Shown in pieces: positions 18,612 to 28,507 of a DNA stretch of 64,000 nt. The position numbers and the translations under genes were made by a program. The first letter of the stretch is position 1; each line of letters starts with the position of its first letter. The stretch covers positions 62,001 through 126,000 of the forward strand of contig NZ_JAAXOQ010000010.1 in assembly GCF_012396015.1 (NCBI RefSeq), in the 5' to 3' direction. This DNA comes from Tsukamurella spumae (GTDB taxonomy: Bacteria; Actinomycetota; Actinomycetes; Mycobacteriales; Mycobacteriaceae). The notes under the pieces are model-generated. The model was not told where the DNA came from, searched no databases, and saw nothing but the letters and a program-made list of their open reading frames with translations.

Positions 18612-19748
18612 GTGAACACCGACGTGGGGGTAGCACGCTGGCGGGAGCTGATCGAGGCATTCCTCGTACAGCGGGAACGGCTGGTCCGGATCCATCCGGA
18701 TCTGTACGAGATGTCGCGGCCGAATCCCGGCGCGACGGAGGAGCAGTTGGTCGCCGCGGAGGAGCGGCTGGGGTTCCGGATCCCCGCGCAGTACCGCGAG
18801 TTCCTCACCGTCGCGAATGGCTGGCGTGAGTGGAATCAGGACACCGCGCTGCTCCCGTGCGACGAGATCGGTCACGGCACGATCAGTGAGTCGGAAGGGC
18901 TCGGGATCAGGCTGGCGGACGGGGACGTCCTCGTCGAGTGGCGCAGCGACGACGACTGGCTGCGGATCGCCGACAGCGACGGAACCTACTGGGAGACGTT
19001 CATGCTGCATCGGGACTCCCAGGGGTACCGCGCCGGCCAACTGATGATGACGCCGCATGGCGACCGCTTCCACGACTCCTTCGAGGACTACCTCGTCGAC
19101 CAGTTGGCGGCGCTGACCGAGTGGCTCGACGGTGAGGAGCTGGGCCCGCACGGGAGGTACTGGGGCAGGGATCTCCGGCTGGACCCGCCGACGATGCAGC
19201 AGATCGTCGATCGTCTCGCCGCCCTGCGCGTCGAGTTCGCAGAGCTCAGTGGTGACCCCGTCCCCGATCCACCGAACCCGCCGGCCGCACCGTCGGACAT
19301 CACCGCGCTGGAAGGGCACCTGGGTCGGCAGCTGCACCCGGAGCACCGCGAGTTCCTGGAGGTCGCCGACGGCTGGCCGGGCAACCCCCACCCTCTGAGC
19401 TGCGCGGAGATCATCACCGGTGACGCGTGGGCCGAGGCGCTGGCGGCGCGCGACCGACACAACGACTGGCAGGCCGCGGAGTTCGCGAGATTCGGCGGCT
19501 CCACGTGGCAGAAGCCCGGTCCGGCGGCCGAAGCCGCAGCCGGCGTTTCGGTGACGCCCTTCGCGACGCAGGTCATCTCGGTATGGGGGGTCGATACCGA
19601 AGACGGCCGTGTACTCGACGTGCTCAGATATGCGGAGGACCTTGCGCGCGGCTACAAGGGATCGTACGGCACCGTGCGCGAGCACCTGCTGTCGCAGATC
19701 GACGGACTGTGCCAGCAGATCGAGTCGTGGCGACGGACGTTCTCGTGA
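18612..19748 (+). CDS. tandem SMI1/KNR4-domain protein
   Basis: A 378-residue soluble protein with two SMI1/KNR4 (SUKH-like) domains. The first spans about residues 35-185 (GATEEQLVAAEERLGFRIPAQYREFLTVANG) and the second about 225-370 (DITALEGHLGRQLHPEHREFLEVADGW). Proteins of this fold are often immunity proteins against polymorphic or contact-dependent toxins, but many are uncharacterised and stand alone. No toxin, secretion gene or WXG/LXG protein is adjacent. Base composition is slightly below that of the neighbours. The function is left open. Confidence 0.82.
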   Translation: MNTDVGVARWRELIEAFLVQRERLVRIHPDLYEMSRPNPGATEEQLVAAEERLGFRIPAQYREFLTVANGWREWNQDTALLPCDEIGHGTISESEGLGIRLADGDVLVEWRSDDDWLRIADSDGTYWETFMLHRDSQGYRAGQLMMTPHGDRFHDSFEDYLVDQLAALTEWLDGEELGPHGRYWGRDLRLDPPTMQQIVDRLAALRVEFAELSGDPVPDPPNPPAAPSDITALEGHLGRQLHPEHREFLEVADGWPGNPHPLSCAEIITGDAWAEALAARDRHNDWQAAEFARFGGSTWQKPGPAAEAAAGVSVTPFATQVISVWGVDTEDGRVLDVLRYAEDLARGYKGSYGTVREHLLSQIDGLCQQIESWRRTFS

Positions 19749-19760
19749 GCCGCTCATCGT

Positions 19761-19827
19761 GAACTCGGCAGGTTTCTGCATCACGAGGCCGTATGTGGCT
19801 TCCCGACTCATGAACCCGCCGGTTTCA
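19761..19827 (+). repeat. pair of related boxes upstream of sahH
   Basis: TGAACTCGGCAGGTTTC (19761-19777) and TGAACCCGCCGGTTTCA (19811-19827) begin exactly 50 bp apart. The second is an almost perfect palindrome (TGAA-CCG-C-CGG-TTCA with one mismatched pair). They sit about 115 and 65 bp before the predicted sahH transcription start, positions suited to an activator or looping repressor. Confidence 0.45.
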
Positions 19828-19870
19828 CGATCGCATGACGGGCGGAGGGGTTCATCCTTGCAGGCCGCGA

Positions 19871-19883
19871 TAGCCTGGAGCGC
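19871..19883 (+). promoter_or_regulatory. leaderless promoter -10 of sahH
   Basis: TAGCCT (19871-19876), 7 nt, then GTG at 19884. No ribosome-binding site precedes the start. Confidence 0.55.
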
Positions 19884-21350
<1,467 letters not shown>

Positions 21351-21393
21351 GCGGCACCGTCGCGCCGGCGACCGGTCGGCACCGTCGGCCCCG

Positions 21394-22134
21394 CTAACGC
21401 ACCCGCGACGTACTGACACACACCTTCCACCCTCCGGACTCCTTCCGGAGGGTGGCGGTGTCTGTGACGGTCTGCGCGACGCTCGACGCCGAGCCGATCG
21501 GCACCGTCGTCTGCTCGGCGGTCGCGGTGCCGGCGTCGGCGTCGATGCGTACGGCTCCGACGGTCACCTTCCAGCGTCCGCTCGGCCCCAGCGTCGAGTC
21601 GATCTCGGCGGCGAAGGTCTGCGCGGTGTACTGCAGCTGCAGCAGCGCGGCGTCGGCGGAACAGCGGGTTGCGATGAGCGCCGCCAGGTCCCGGTTGTTG
21701 ATCGCCGTCGTCTCGGCGGCGACGACATCACGGATCTGCTGCTCGTCGTCGCTGCCGCGGTGCGCGAGGATGTACCACGTGGCGCCGATGATGATCGCGA
21801 TGATCAGCGCCGTCGCGCCCACCACGATCGCCACGGACCGGTCGCGCTGCGGCGGTCCCGACGGTGCGGCCGGCCAGGCTGGCGCGGGCGCAGACGGCAC
21901 GGGCGCCGGGGCCGGCACGGGTGCGGACGGCGCGGTCGGAAGAGGCTGGGGCGGCAGCGGATTCGGCACCGCCCCGGTGACTGCGCGCCCCGTCACGAAG
22001 GGCGTGCCGGCCGACGAGACGGGGCCGCCCGGCGCGAACTGCTGCGGCGGCCGCGGCGGCGCGATCCCGAGCCTGCGATAGGTCTCCGCGGGCAGGACGG
22101 GATGCAGGAGCTCGCGGGGATCAGTCGGGCGCAT
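21394..22134 (-). CDS. membrane-anchored proline-rich protein with NTF2-like extracellular domain
   Basis: A 246-residue protein. The N-terminal 95 residues are proline/alanine-rich and predicted cytoplasmic, and one transmembrane helix (about 101-123) follows. The outer domain of about 120 residues (EQQIRDVVAAETTAINNRDLAALIATRC to ESGGWKVC) resembles NTF2/DUF4878-type folds common in actinobacterial lipoproteins. Two cysteines could form a disulfide. No catalytic motif is seen. Its start overlaps the end of the DUF1003 gene by 14 bp. The 3' coding end contains a perfect 12-bp hairpin. Confidence 0.75.
   Translation of the reverse strand: MRPTDPRELLHPVLPAETYRRLGIAPPRPPQQFAPGGPVSSAGTPFVTGRAVTGAVPNPLPPQPLPTAPSAPVPAPAPVPSAPAPAWPAAPSGPPQRDRSVAIVVGATALIIAIIIGATWYILAHRGSDDEQQIRDVVAAETTAINNRDLAALIATRCSADAALLQLQYTAQTFAAEIDSTLGPSGRWKVTVGAVRIDADAGTATAEQTTVPIGSASSVAQTVTDTATLRKESGGWKVCVSTSRVR
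21427..21455. terminator. perfect 12-bp hairpin facing sahH, inside the convergent gene's 3' end
   Basis: CCACCCTCCGGA (21427-21438), loop CTCCT, TCCGGAGGGTGG (21444-21455). It lies 77 bp past the sahH stop and within the last codons of the convergent membrane-protein gene, so one hairpin may end both transcripts while still coding. Confidence 0.6.
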
Positions 22135-22657
22135 CGGCGCGCTCCTCGGAGGCGGCCGGCGCGTGACTGCGGCGTTCCAGGGACTGCAGCAGCGCGGTCA
22201 GTGCGTCCAGCTTCTCGTGCACCTCGTCGAGCTCGCGGCGCATGTAGTCACGGCTCGCGGCCTCGCCGACGGCCAGGCGCACCGACGCCAGCTCGCGGGC
22301 CAGGAACTCCGTGTCGGCCTTGGTCTGGGCGGCGCGGGCGCGGTCCTCGTCGAGCGAGACGCGGTCGCGGCTCTCCTGCCGGTTCTGCGCGAGCAGGATC
22401 AGCGGCGCCGCGTACGCCGCCTGCGTGGAGAACGCCAGGTTGAGCAGGATGAACGGATACGGGTCGAAGCGCAGTGCGATCCAACTGATGTTGATGATCA
22501 CCCAGACCACGACGATCACCGTCTGGATCGCCAGGTAGCGGCCGGTGCCCAGGAACCGCGCCACGCGCTCGGCGCCCTGGCCGATCATGTCGTCGCCCAG
22601 GTTCAGCTGGAAACTGCGGCCCAGCCGCGGCGTATCGAGCCGGGAGCGGTCCTTCAT
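22121..22657 (-). CDS. DUF1003-family membrane protein
   Basis: A 178-residue protein with two central transmembrane helices (around residues 42-62 and 68-92, QTVIVVVWVIINISWI and PYPFILLNLAFSTQAAYAAPLILLAQNRQ, the latter a DUF1003 signature). A charged helical C-terminus follows with coiled-coil character (ELDEVHEKLDALTALLQSLERR). Its function is unknown; homologues accompany MgtE-N-domain genes in related actinobacteria (Rv1231-Rv1232 type). It overlaps the upstream MgtE-N gene by ATGA, pointing to a joint role. Confidence 0.85.
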   Translation of the reverse strand: MKDRSRLDTPRLGRSFQLNLGDDMIGQGAERVARFLGTGRYLAIQTVIVVVWVIINISWIALRFDPYPFILLNLAFSTQAAYAAPLILLAQNRQESRDRVSLDEDRARAAQTKADTEFLARELASVRLAVGEAASRDYMRRELDEVHEKLDALTALLQSLERRSHAPAASEERADAPD

Positions 22658-23940
22658 CCGGTGACCTCCACGGTGTTGTCGTCGTCCTCGTCGCGCCAGT
22701 CGTCGGGCAGGAGGTGGTCGAGCACGTCGTCGACCGACACGGCGCCCAGCAGGTGATTCTCCGCGTCGATCACCGGCCCGCTGACCAGGTTGTACGCCGC
22801 GAAGTACCGGGTCACGGCGCCGAGCGGGTCGTCGGGCCCGAGTCTCGGCAGGTCGGTGTCGACGATGCCGCCCACCAGGTCCGCGGGGGGCTCGCGCAGC
22901 AGCTGCTGCAGGTGCACCGCGCCGAGGTAGCGGCCCGTCGGGGTCCCGGTCGGGGGCCGGACCACGAACACCATGCTGGCCAGCGCGGGGGTGATGTCCT
23001 GGTTCCGGGCCCGGGCCAGGGCCTCGGCCACGGTGGTCGACGGGGTGACCACGATCGGCTCGGGCGTCATCATGCCGCCCGCGGTGTACGGCGAGAACGT
23101 GAGCAGGCGGCGGACCGTCCCCGAGTCCTCCGGGTCCATCACGGCCAACAGCTCCTCGCGCTGGCTGTCGGGGAGCTCGCCGAGGAGGTCGGCGGCATCG
23201 TCGGGGTCCATGGCCTCGAGCACGTCGGCGGCCCGCGCCTTGGACAGGTAGGCGATGACCTCGGCTTGGTCGTCGTCGCCGAGCTCCTGCAGCACGTCCG
23301 CGAGCCGCTCGTCGTCGAACGCCGCCGCGAGGGTGAGCCGTCGCTGTGGCGGCAACTCGCGCAGGGCCTGCGCGACATCGGTGGCGCGCATGTCCTCGAA
23401 CACGGTCAGTGCCTCGGCGATGTCGTGATCGGCGCCCGTGAGCGCGGTGGTGGTGAAGCCGGACACGTGGGGGAGGTCCACCACCTGGACGCCGCCGCGC
23501 CGACTCCAGCCCGTCGCGCGGATCTTGAGGGCCAGACGGTGCACCACCCAGTCCCGGGTGCGGGTCTGCTCGATCCCCACGTCCACGACGGACGCGTCGG
23601 CACCGTCGTACTCCTCGCCGGGCTCCTCGATCCGGACCTTGGTCCCCAGGAGCTGGCCGAGGGCGAGGGCCTCGCCGGGCCGGATGTGCAGGCGGCGCAG
23701 GCTGACCGAGCCGGTGTTGAGGGTGATGGCGGCCGGTTCGACGCTGGTCACGCGCAGCATCGGCACGAAGATGCGCCGGCGGTTGGCCAGCTCGACGGCG
23801 AGGCCGAGGACCCGTGGCGCCTTGCGATCGGCGCGCAGGCCGATCACCGCATCCCGGACACGGCCGACCGACTCACCGTCCGGGCCCACGACGGGGAGGC
23901 CGGACAGTCGAGCGACGAATACTCTGGAGGCAGCCGACAT
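22654..23940 (-). CDS. MgtE N-domain / CBS protein lacking a channel
   Basis: A 428-residue cytoplasmic protein. A PRC-barrel-like N-terminus (GLPVVGPDGESVGRVRDAVIG) is followed by superhelical MgtE-N repeats (about residues 175-285; DVLQELGDDDQAEVIAYLSKARAADVLEAMDPDDAADLLGEL-type) and a pair of CBS domains (about 288-415; GGMMTPEPIVVTPSTTVAEALARA). MgtE channels use these domains as a Mg2+ gate, but the membrane channel domain is absent here. It may sense Mg2+ or nucleotides and work with the DUF1003 protein encoded next. First gene of the three-gene operon. Confidence 0.87.
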   Translation of the reverse strand: MSAASRVFVARLSGLPVVGPDGESVGRVRDAVIGLRADRKAPRVLGLAVELANRRRIFVPMLRVTSVEPAAITLNTGSVSLRRLHIRPGEALALGQLLGTKVRIEEPGEEYDGADASVVDVGIEQTRTRDWVVHRLALKIRATGWSRRGGVQVVDLPHVSGFTTTALTGADHDIAEALTVFEDMRATDVAQALRELPPQRRLTLAAAFDDERLADVLQELGDDDQAEVIAYLSKARAADVLEAMDPDDAADLLGELPDSQREELLAVMDPEDSGTVRRLLTFSPYTAGGMMTPEPIVVTPSTTVAEALARARNQDITPALASMVFVVRPPTGTPTGRYLGAVHLQQLLREPPADLVGGIVDTDLPRLGPDDPLGAVTRYFAAYNLVSGPVIDAENHLLGAVSVDDVLDHLLPDDWRDEDDDNTVEVTG

Positions 23941-23989
23941 GGTGTTCAGGGTAGTTTCGTTATGTACCGCATGTGAGGGAGGGCGTCGA

Positions 23990-24520
23990 ATGTCGCAACC
24001 GTTACCCGGTCCCGGGTCGCAGAATCGCGCCGGAGGGCCCGCCGGGCAGCCGTTCCGGGGGCTGCCGACGCCGCCGAAGGGCTGGCCGATCGGTTCGTTC
24101 GGTACCTACGCCGAGGCGCAGCGCGCGGTCGACTATCTCTCCGACCAGGAGTTCCCGGTCCAGAACGTCACGATCGTGGGCGTGGACCTGATGCAGGTCG
24201 AGCGGATCACGGGGCGCCTGACCTGGGGGCGTGTGCTCAGCGCGGGCGCCGCGTCCGGCGCGTGGCTCGGCCTGTTCCTCGGCCTGCTGGTCGGGTTGTT
24301 CGTGGGCGGCGGCGCGAACGTGCTGCCCACCGTGATCGCGGGCATCGTCGGCGGTGTGGTGTTCGGTCTGATCAGCGCGGCGGTGCCGTACTGGGCCTCG
24401 CGCGGCACCCGCGACTTCTCGTCGACGATGCAACTGGTGGCCGGGCGGTACGACGTGCTGTGCGATCCCCAGGTCGCCGAGCAGGCCCGGGACATGCTGG
24501 CGCGGTTGAACATTCAGTAG
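23990..24520 (+). CDS. general-stress-type membrane protein
   Basis: A 176-residue protein with an N-terminal proline-rich stretch, a small alpha/beta general-stress-17M-like segment (PIGSFGTYAEAQRAVDYLSDQEFPVQNVTIVGVDL), then two glycine-rich transmembrane helices (about residues 84-135) and a short tail. Homologues sit divergently from the MgtE-N gene and before lpqY in mycobacteria (Rv1234 position). GGGAGG at 23977-23982 fixes the ATG. No enzymatic motif. Its function is unknown. Confidence 0.82.
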   Translation: MSQPLPGPGSQNRAGGPAGQPFRGLPTPPKGWPIGSFGTYAEAQRAVDYLSDQEFPVQNVTIVGVDLMQVERITGRLTWGRVLSAGAASGAWLGLFLGLLVGLFVGGGANVLPTVIAGIVGGVVFGLISAAVPYWASRGTRDFSSTMQLVAGRYDVLCDPQVAEQARDMLARLNIQ

Positions 24521-24925
24521 GGTCCGATCGCCGGCGCGAGGAGCCTCGGCAAGTCGGGTGGTGTGTTGTTCCCGATGGTGATGCGCCTGGCGCATACCCT
24601 CGTCTGTGCAGGTAGCGAGCCCTTTTTCTGAGTTCGGTTATGCGTTTTCTGCATGGCGCGACAATGGTGCGCACCCAGGAGCCCTCGGCACGGCGGGCAG
24701 GCCGTCAGCAGGGGCGCGGTGCGTCGCGGCCCTAGCGCAACCCGGACCGCGGGGTTGCAAACATTTGCAAAACCGCTTTCCTCGTGGCGCAGCTCACAGT
24801 GCGGTACGGTGCCCGCATGACGAGAACCTCCAGTACGTCCCGCGGCGTGCAGTGGGGGCAGCGCATCGCGAGGCGGTTCTGCAAATACTTGCTCGCGGCG
24901 TCCGCCTCGGTGCGATCATCGAAGG
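24521..24925 (+). promoter_or_regulatory. control region of the LacI gene with two LacI-type operators
   Basis: A 405-bp gap that is less GC-rich than its surroundings. Operator 1 is the perfect 7-2-7 inverted repeat TTGCAAA-CA-TTTGCAA (24755-24770). Operator 2 is GCAA-ATAC-TTGC (24881-24892). A -10 element, TACGGT (24805-24810), lies between them, so the LacI product probably represses itself, perhaps by looping. A separate 15-bp palindrome, ATGCGCC-T-GGCGCAT (24581-24595), runs into TACCCT. No convincing gene. Confidence 0.7.
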
Positions 24926-25930
24926 ATGATTCCGAAGAAGCAGGTCGCGATGAAGGACGTCGCGCAGCGCCTCGGGATCTCGATCTCGACGGTGTCGCGG
25001 GCACTGACCGGCAAGCCGGGCGTCGCGCCGGCGACCAGGCGGCGGATCGTCGACGGGGCGGCGGCGCTCGGCTACGTCGCGGACTCCGGGGCGCGGGTCG
25101 TGCGCAACCGTGCCGGCCGGATCTGCGTGGTGGTACCGCGTCTGGACGCCTGGTACTACGCGGCCGTAGCGGACGGCGCGCAGGAGGCGCTGCGCGAGCG
25201 CGGCTACACGACCGTGCTCCGCTGTGTGCGTACACACGCCGAACGACTCGACTTCTTCCGGACGGTTCCCGAGGAGGACGTGGACGGCTTGATCGCGGTG
25301 AGCTTCCCGATGGATGCACAGATCCTCGATCGTGTGGCGCGGATGTCGGCGCCGGTGGTCGCGGTGTCGTCCCGACCGCCGGGCGTGCCGTCCGCGACGA
25401 TAGACGATCGACTCGCGGCGACGCGCGCCGTCGGACACCTCGTCCGGATGGGGCATCGACGGATCGGGCTGATCCGCACGAGCGACCCGGAAGGTGTCCT
25501 GTGGGACGCGGACGTAGCGCGGGACGAGGGCTACCGGTCCGCCATGGCGGCACAGGGGATCCCGGTGTCGGACGACCTGATGGTCACGGCGCCGTGGGGG
25601 ATCGAGGGCGGTGCGGAGGCGATGGAGCGGCTGCTCGGCGTGGTGCCGGCTCCGACCGCAGTCTTCTGCTTCTCCGACGAGGTGGCGTTGGGTGCGCTGC
25701 GCACGTTGCGGCGGATGGGGATCGCGGTGCCCGAGCAGATGTCCGTGATCGCCGTCGACGATCACCCGATGGCCGGTCTCGCGGACCTGACCACGGTGGC
25801 GCAACCCGCGCGACGGCTCGGGATGGAAGCCGCGCGGCTGGTGCTGGCCCGGTTGGACGGCGGCACGGCGGAGGATGTGGTCCTGGACACCCGCCTCGTC
25901 GCGCGTCACACGACTGCCGTGCCCCCGTGA
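24926..25930 (+). CDS. LacI-family regulator of the LpqY-SugABC locus
   Basis: A 334-residue LacI-family protein with an N-terminal helix-turn-helix and hinge (MKDVAQRLGISISTVSRALTGKPGVAPATRRRIVDGAAALGY) and a periplasmic-binding-protein-like sensor core ending QPARRLGMEAARLVLARL. ATG 24926 has GAAGG immediately before it; ATG 24950 (residue 9) is equally plausible and fits typical LacI N-termini. It lies just upstream of the trehalose-type ABC transporter in the same direction, with two LacI operators in front of it. The effector is presumably the transported sugar or a derivative, which is inference. Confidence 0.9.
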   Translation: MIPKKQVAMKDVAQRLGISISTVSRALTGKPGVAPATRRRIVDGAAALGYVADSGARVVRNRAGRICVVVPRLDAWYYAAVADGAQEALRERGYTTVLRCVRTHAERLDFFRTVPEEDVDGLIAVSFPMDAQILDRVARMSAPVVAVSSRPPGVPSATIDDRLAATRAVGHLVRMGHRRIGLIRTSDPEGVLWDADVARDEGYRSAMAAQGIPVSDDLMVTAPWGIEGGAEAMERLLGVVPAPTAVFCFSDEVALGALRTLRRMGIAVPEQMSVIAVDDHPMAGLADLTTVAQPARRLGMEAARLVLARLDGGTAEDVVLDTRLVARHTTAVPP

Positions 25931-26081
25931 TCCGGGGTCGTAGCCGACCACGATCGAGGGGACCGCAAGGTCATCGTTCGTCCCACGAAAAGCATTGGTG
26001 CGCAGCATGTTCGTTCGTTCGGGTCGTCTCGTGACGCGGCCGCGGGGCGAGCCGAGCGCGATTGGCACGGGAATGCAAGAT

Positions 26082-26114
26082 GTGGTGTTCGTCACCACGG
26101 GCGTGTGTTAGTTT
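26082..26114 (+). promoter_or_regulatory. lpqY-sugABC promoter with inverted repeat
   Basis: An extended -10, TGT-TAGTTT (-10 at 26109-26114), predicts a start near 26121 and a 35-nt leader carrying AAGGAGG. GTGGTG-TTCGT-CACCAC (26082-26098) overlaps the -35 zone and may be an operator. Confidence 0.5.
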
Positions 26115-26155
26115 TCGCAATGCCGTTCGATCGGGCGGCGCAAGGAGGATGGGCG

Positions 26156-27553
26156 ATGGAGTGGAAACCGGTTCGCCGCAGGGCGCTGGCGGTGGGACTG
26201 ACGGTGGCCCTCGGGAGTTCACTGTTGGCGGGGTGCGGGTCCAGCGAGTCCGGCGTGGTCATCACCGTCGGTACGGGTGCGGACAGCATCCCGGCCCTGA
26301 AGAAGGCGGCCGCGGGCTGCTCGACGAGTGACTACAAGGTCGTCACCGAGACGATGCCCCGATCGGCCGACGACACGCGACTGCAGTGGGCGCGCCGCAT
26401 CACCGGCAACGACAAGTCGCTGTCGATCCTCGCGCTGGACGTCACGTGGACGGCCGAGTTCGCCGCCGCCGGTTGGCTGGTGGACATGCCGGACGATGTC
26501 GTCGAGCGGACCAAGAAGCGCGTGCTGGCGGGCCCGCTCAAGACGGCGACCTATCAGAACAAGGTCTACGGCGTGCCGGCGTGGGCCAACACGCAGCTCC
26601 TCTGGTATCGCAAGGATCTGCTCTCCAAGCTCACGGGCAAGCCGATCACGAGCCCGCCCAAGCTCACGTGGCAGCAACTGCTCGACTACGCCGCGCAGTC
26701 CGGCAAGGCGGGAGGCCCGACCGGGATCGCCGTCACGGCGGCCCAGTACGAGGGCATGGTGGTGTGGTTCAACTCCCTGCTCGAGAGCGAGGGCGGACGG
26801 ATCGTCGGCGACGACGGGACGACGCTGGTGCTCGGTGAGCAGCAGAACAAGGACGCCATGATCCGCGCGCTGCAGATCATGAAGGACGTCACCACGGCTC
26901 CTGGTCACGCCGCGGGCATCACCAACTTCATGGAGACCGAGGCCCGCCTGTCGATGGAGCGTGGTGAATCGCTGTTCGAGCTGAACTGGCCGTTCGTGCT
27001 GCCGTCGATGCAGCAGAACGCCGCCGCGGGATCGGTGCCGTGGTTCGGCAACGAGCTGGCGAAGTTCAAGGGCGTCGACAAGCCCGACGCCGGTCAGCTG
27101 CGCCAGATGAATCAGCTCATCCGCCAGAAGTTCGACTTCGCGCCGTATCCCCAGGTCAAGGCCGGTGTTCCGGCGAAGGCCACGCTCGGCGGGGCGAACC
27201 TGATGGTCGCGAAGACCGCGCAGCACCCCGATCTGGCCTGGAAGGCCGTCGAGTGCCTCACGAACAACGAGTCCGAGAAGATCTACGGTCTCGACGCGGG
27301 CACGCCGCCCACCGTCCCGGCGGTGTACGACGACCCGGAGTTCATCACGGTCTACCCGGCGGCGAAGCTGATCCGGGATCAGATGCAGGAGAACACCGCG
27401 GCGGTCCGCCCGCTCACGCCGTCCTACCAGGCGATGTCGACCCTGCTCGCGGCGAAGCTCGCTCCCGTGGGTGGCTGGGACCCGAGGTCGCTCGCCGATG
27501 AACTGATCGACGCCGCGCAGAAGGCCGTCGATGGGAAGGGGCTCGTCCCGTGA
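26156..27553 (+). CDS. lpqY: trehalose-type ABC transporter lipoprotein LpqY
   Basis: A 465-residue extracellular solute-binding lipoprotein. The signal peptide ends in the lipobox LLAGC, and the mature part has the family 1 sugar-binding fold with VPAWANTQLLWYRKDLL and NWPFVLPSM as substrate-cleft regions. In mycobacteria LpqY-SugABC recovers trehalose released during mycolic-acid transfer outside the cell. The gene order here (lpqY, sugA, sugB, sugC, next to Rv1231-Rv1234-type genes) is the same. AAGGAGGAT at 26142-26150 fixes ATG 26156. Its stop overlaps the sugA GTG (GTGA). Confidence 0.92.
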   Translation: MEWKPVRRRALAVGLTVALGSSLLAGCGSSESGVVITVGTGADSIPALKKAAAGCSTSDYKVVTETMPRSADDTRLQWARRITGNDKSLSILALDVTWTAEFAAAGWLVDMPDDVVERTKKRVLAGPLKTATYQNKVYGVPAWANTQLLWYRKDLLSKLTGKPITSPPKLTWQQLLDYAAQSGKAGGPTGIAVTAAQYEGMVVWFNSLLESEGGRIVGDDGTTLVLGEQQNKDAMIRALQIMKDVTTAPGHAAGITNFMETEARLSMERGESLFELNWPFVLPSMQQNAAAGSVPWFGNELAKFKGVDKPDAGQLRQMNQLIRQKFDFAPYPQVKAGVPAKATLGGANLMVAKTAQHPDLAWKAVECLTNNESEKIYGLDAGTPPTVPAVYDDPEFITVYPAAKLIRDQMQENTAAVRPLTPSYQAMSTLLAAKLAPVGGWDPRSLADELIDAAQKAVDGKGLVP

Positions 27554-28497
27554 CAACCGCTGAAGTGGGGCGGCACGAGCTGCCGTCCGAGGGCAAGCGA
27601 TCCCGCAAGCCAGCCCGCTCTGAGGGGAAGCAGAGTGAGCGACGTCTGGGCCTGTACCTGATCGCGCCCGCGGCCGTCTTGATGCTCGCGGTCACGGCGT
27701 ATCCGATCGTCTACGCCGTCTGGTTGAGCCTGCACAAGGCGTCGCTGAGCGCGCCGGACGATACGCAGTTCGTCGGGTTCAGCAACTACCTCACCGTGCT
27801 CAGTGACGGCTACTGGTGGTCGGCGTTCGGAGTGACCGCGTTCATCACCGTGGCGTCGGTGATCATCGAGTTCGTGCTCGGCCTGGCGATCGCGCTGGTC
27901 ATGCACCGCACCATCGTCGGCCGCGGCGTGGTCCGCACCGTCGTGCTGATCCCGTACGGCATCGTCACCGTCGCCGCGTCGTTCTCCTGGCTCTACGCCT
28001 GGACGCCGGGCACGGGCTACCTGGCCAACCTGTTGCCGGACGGCTCCGCGCCGCTCACGCAGCAGGTGCCCTCGTTGATGATCATCGTGCTGGCCGAGGT
28101 CTGGAAGACGACGCCGTTCATGGCGCTGCTGCTGCTCTCCGGCCTGGCGCTGGTGCCGGACGATCTGCTCAAGGCGGCGGCGCTCGACGGTGCCGGCGCG
28201 TGGACGCGCCTGACGAAGATCATCATCCCGTTGATGAAGCCCGCGATCCTGGTCGCGCTGCTGTTCCGCACGCTCGACGCGTTCCGCATCTTCGACAACA
28301 TCTTCGTCCTGACGAAGGGCAGCAACGGCACCGCATCGCTGTCGATCCTCGGCTACGACAACCTGTTCAAGGCTTTCAACCTGGGCATCGGCTCGGCGAT
28401 CTCGGTGCTGATCTTCATCTGCGTCGCGATCATCGCGTTCATCTTCGTCAAGGCGTTCGGAGCCGCGGCTCCCGGTGCCGATGCGGGAAAGCGGTAG
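27550..28497 (+). CDS. sugA: trehalose-type ABC permease SugA
   Basis: A 315-residue MalF-type permease with six transmembrane segments after a charged cytoplasmic N-terminus of about 30 residues. The EAA loop that contacts the ATPase is [20 protein letters not shown], and the ending has [14 protein letters not shown]. It forms the membrane channel with SugB. The GTG start overlaps the lpqY stop by 4 bp, so the two are translationally coupled. Confidence 0.94.
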   Translation: MTTAEVGRHELPSEGKRSRKPARSEGKQSERRLGLYLIAPAAVLMLAVTAYPIVYAVWLSLHKASLSAPDDTQFVGFSNYLTVLSDGYWWSAFGVTAFITVASVIIEFVLGLAIALVMHRTIVGRGVVRTVVLIPYGIVTVAASFSWLYAWTPGTGYLANLLPDGSAPLTQQVPSLMIIVLAEVWKTTPFMALLLLSGLALVPDDLLKAAALDGAGAWTRLTKIIIPLMKPAILVALLFRTLDAFRIFDNIFVLTKGSNGTASLSILGYDNLFKAFNLGIGSAISVLIFICVAIIAFIFVKAFGAAAPGADAGKR

Positions 28498-28507
28498 GGG
28501 GAAACAC

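Noticed and set aside
24606-24929. A 107-codon frame whose TGA overlaps the LacI ATG as ATGA, preceded by TACCCT
   Set aside because: The overlap suggests a coupled leader gene, but the residue composition is random-looking, it crosses both LacI operators, and the -10 to GTG spacing is only 5 nt. Treated as chance.
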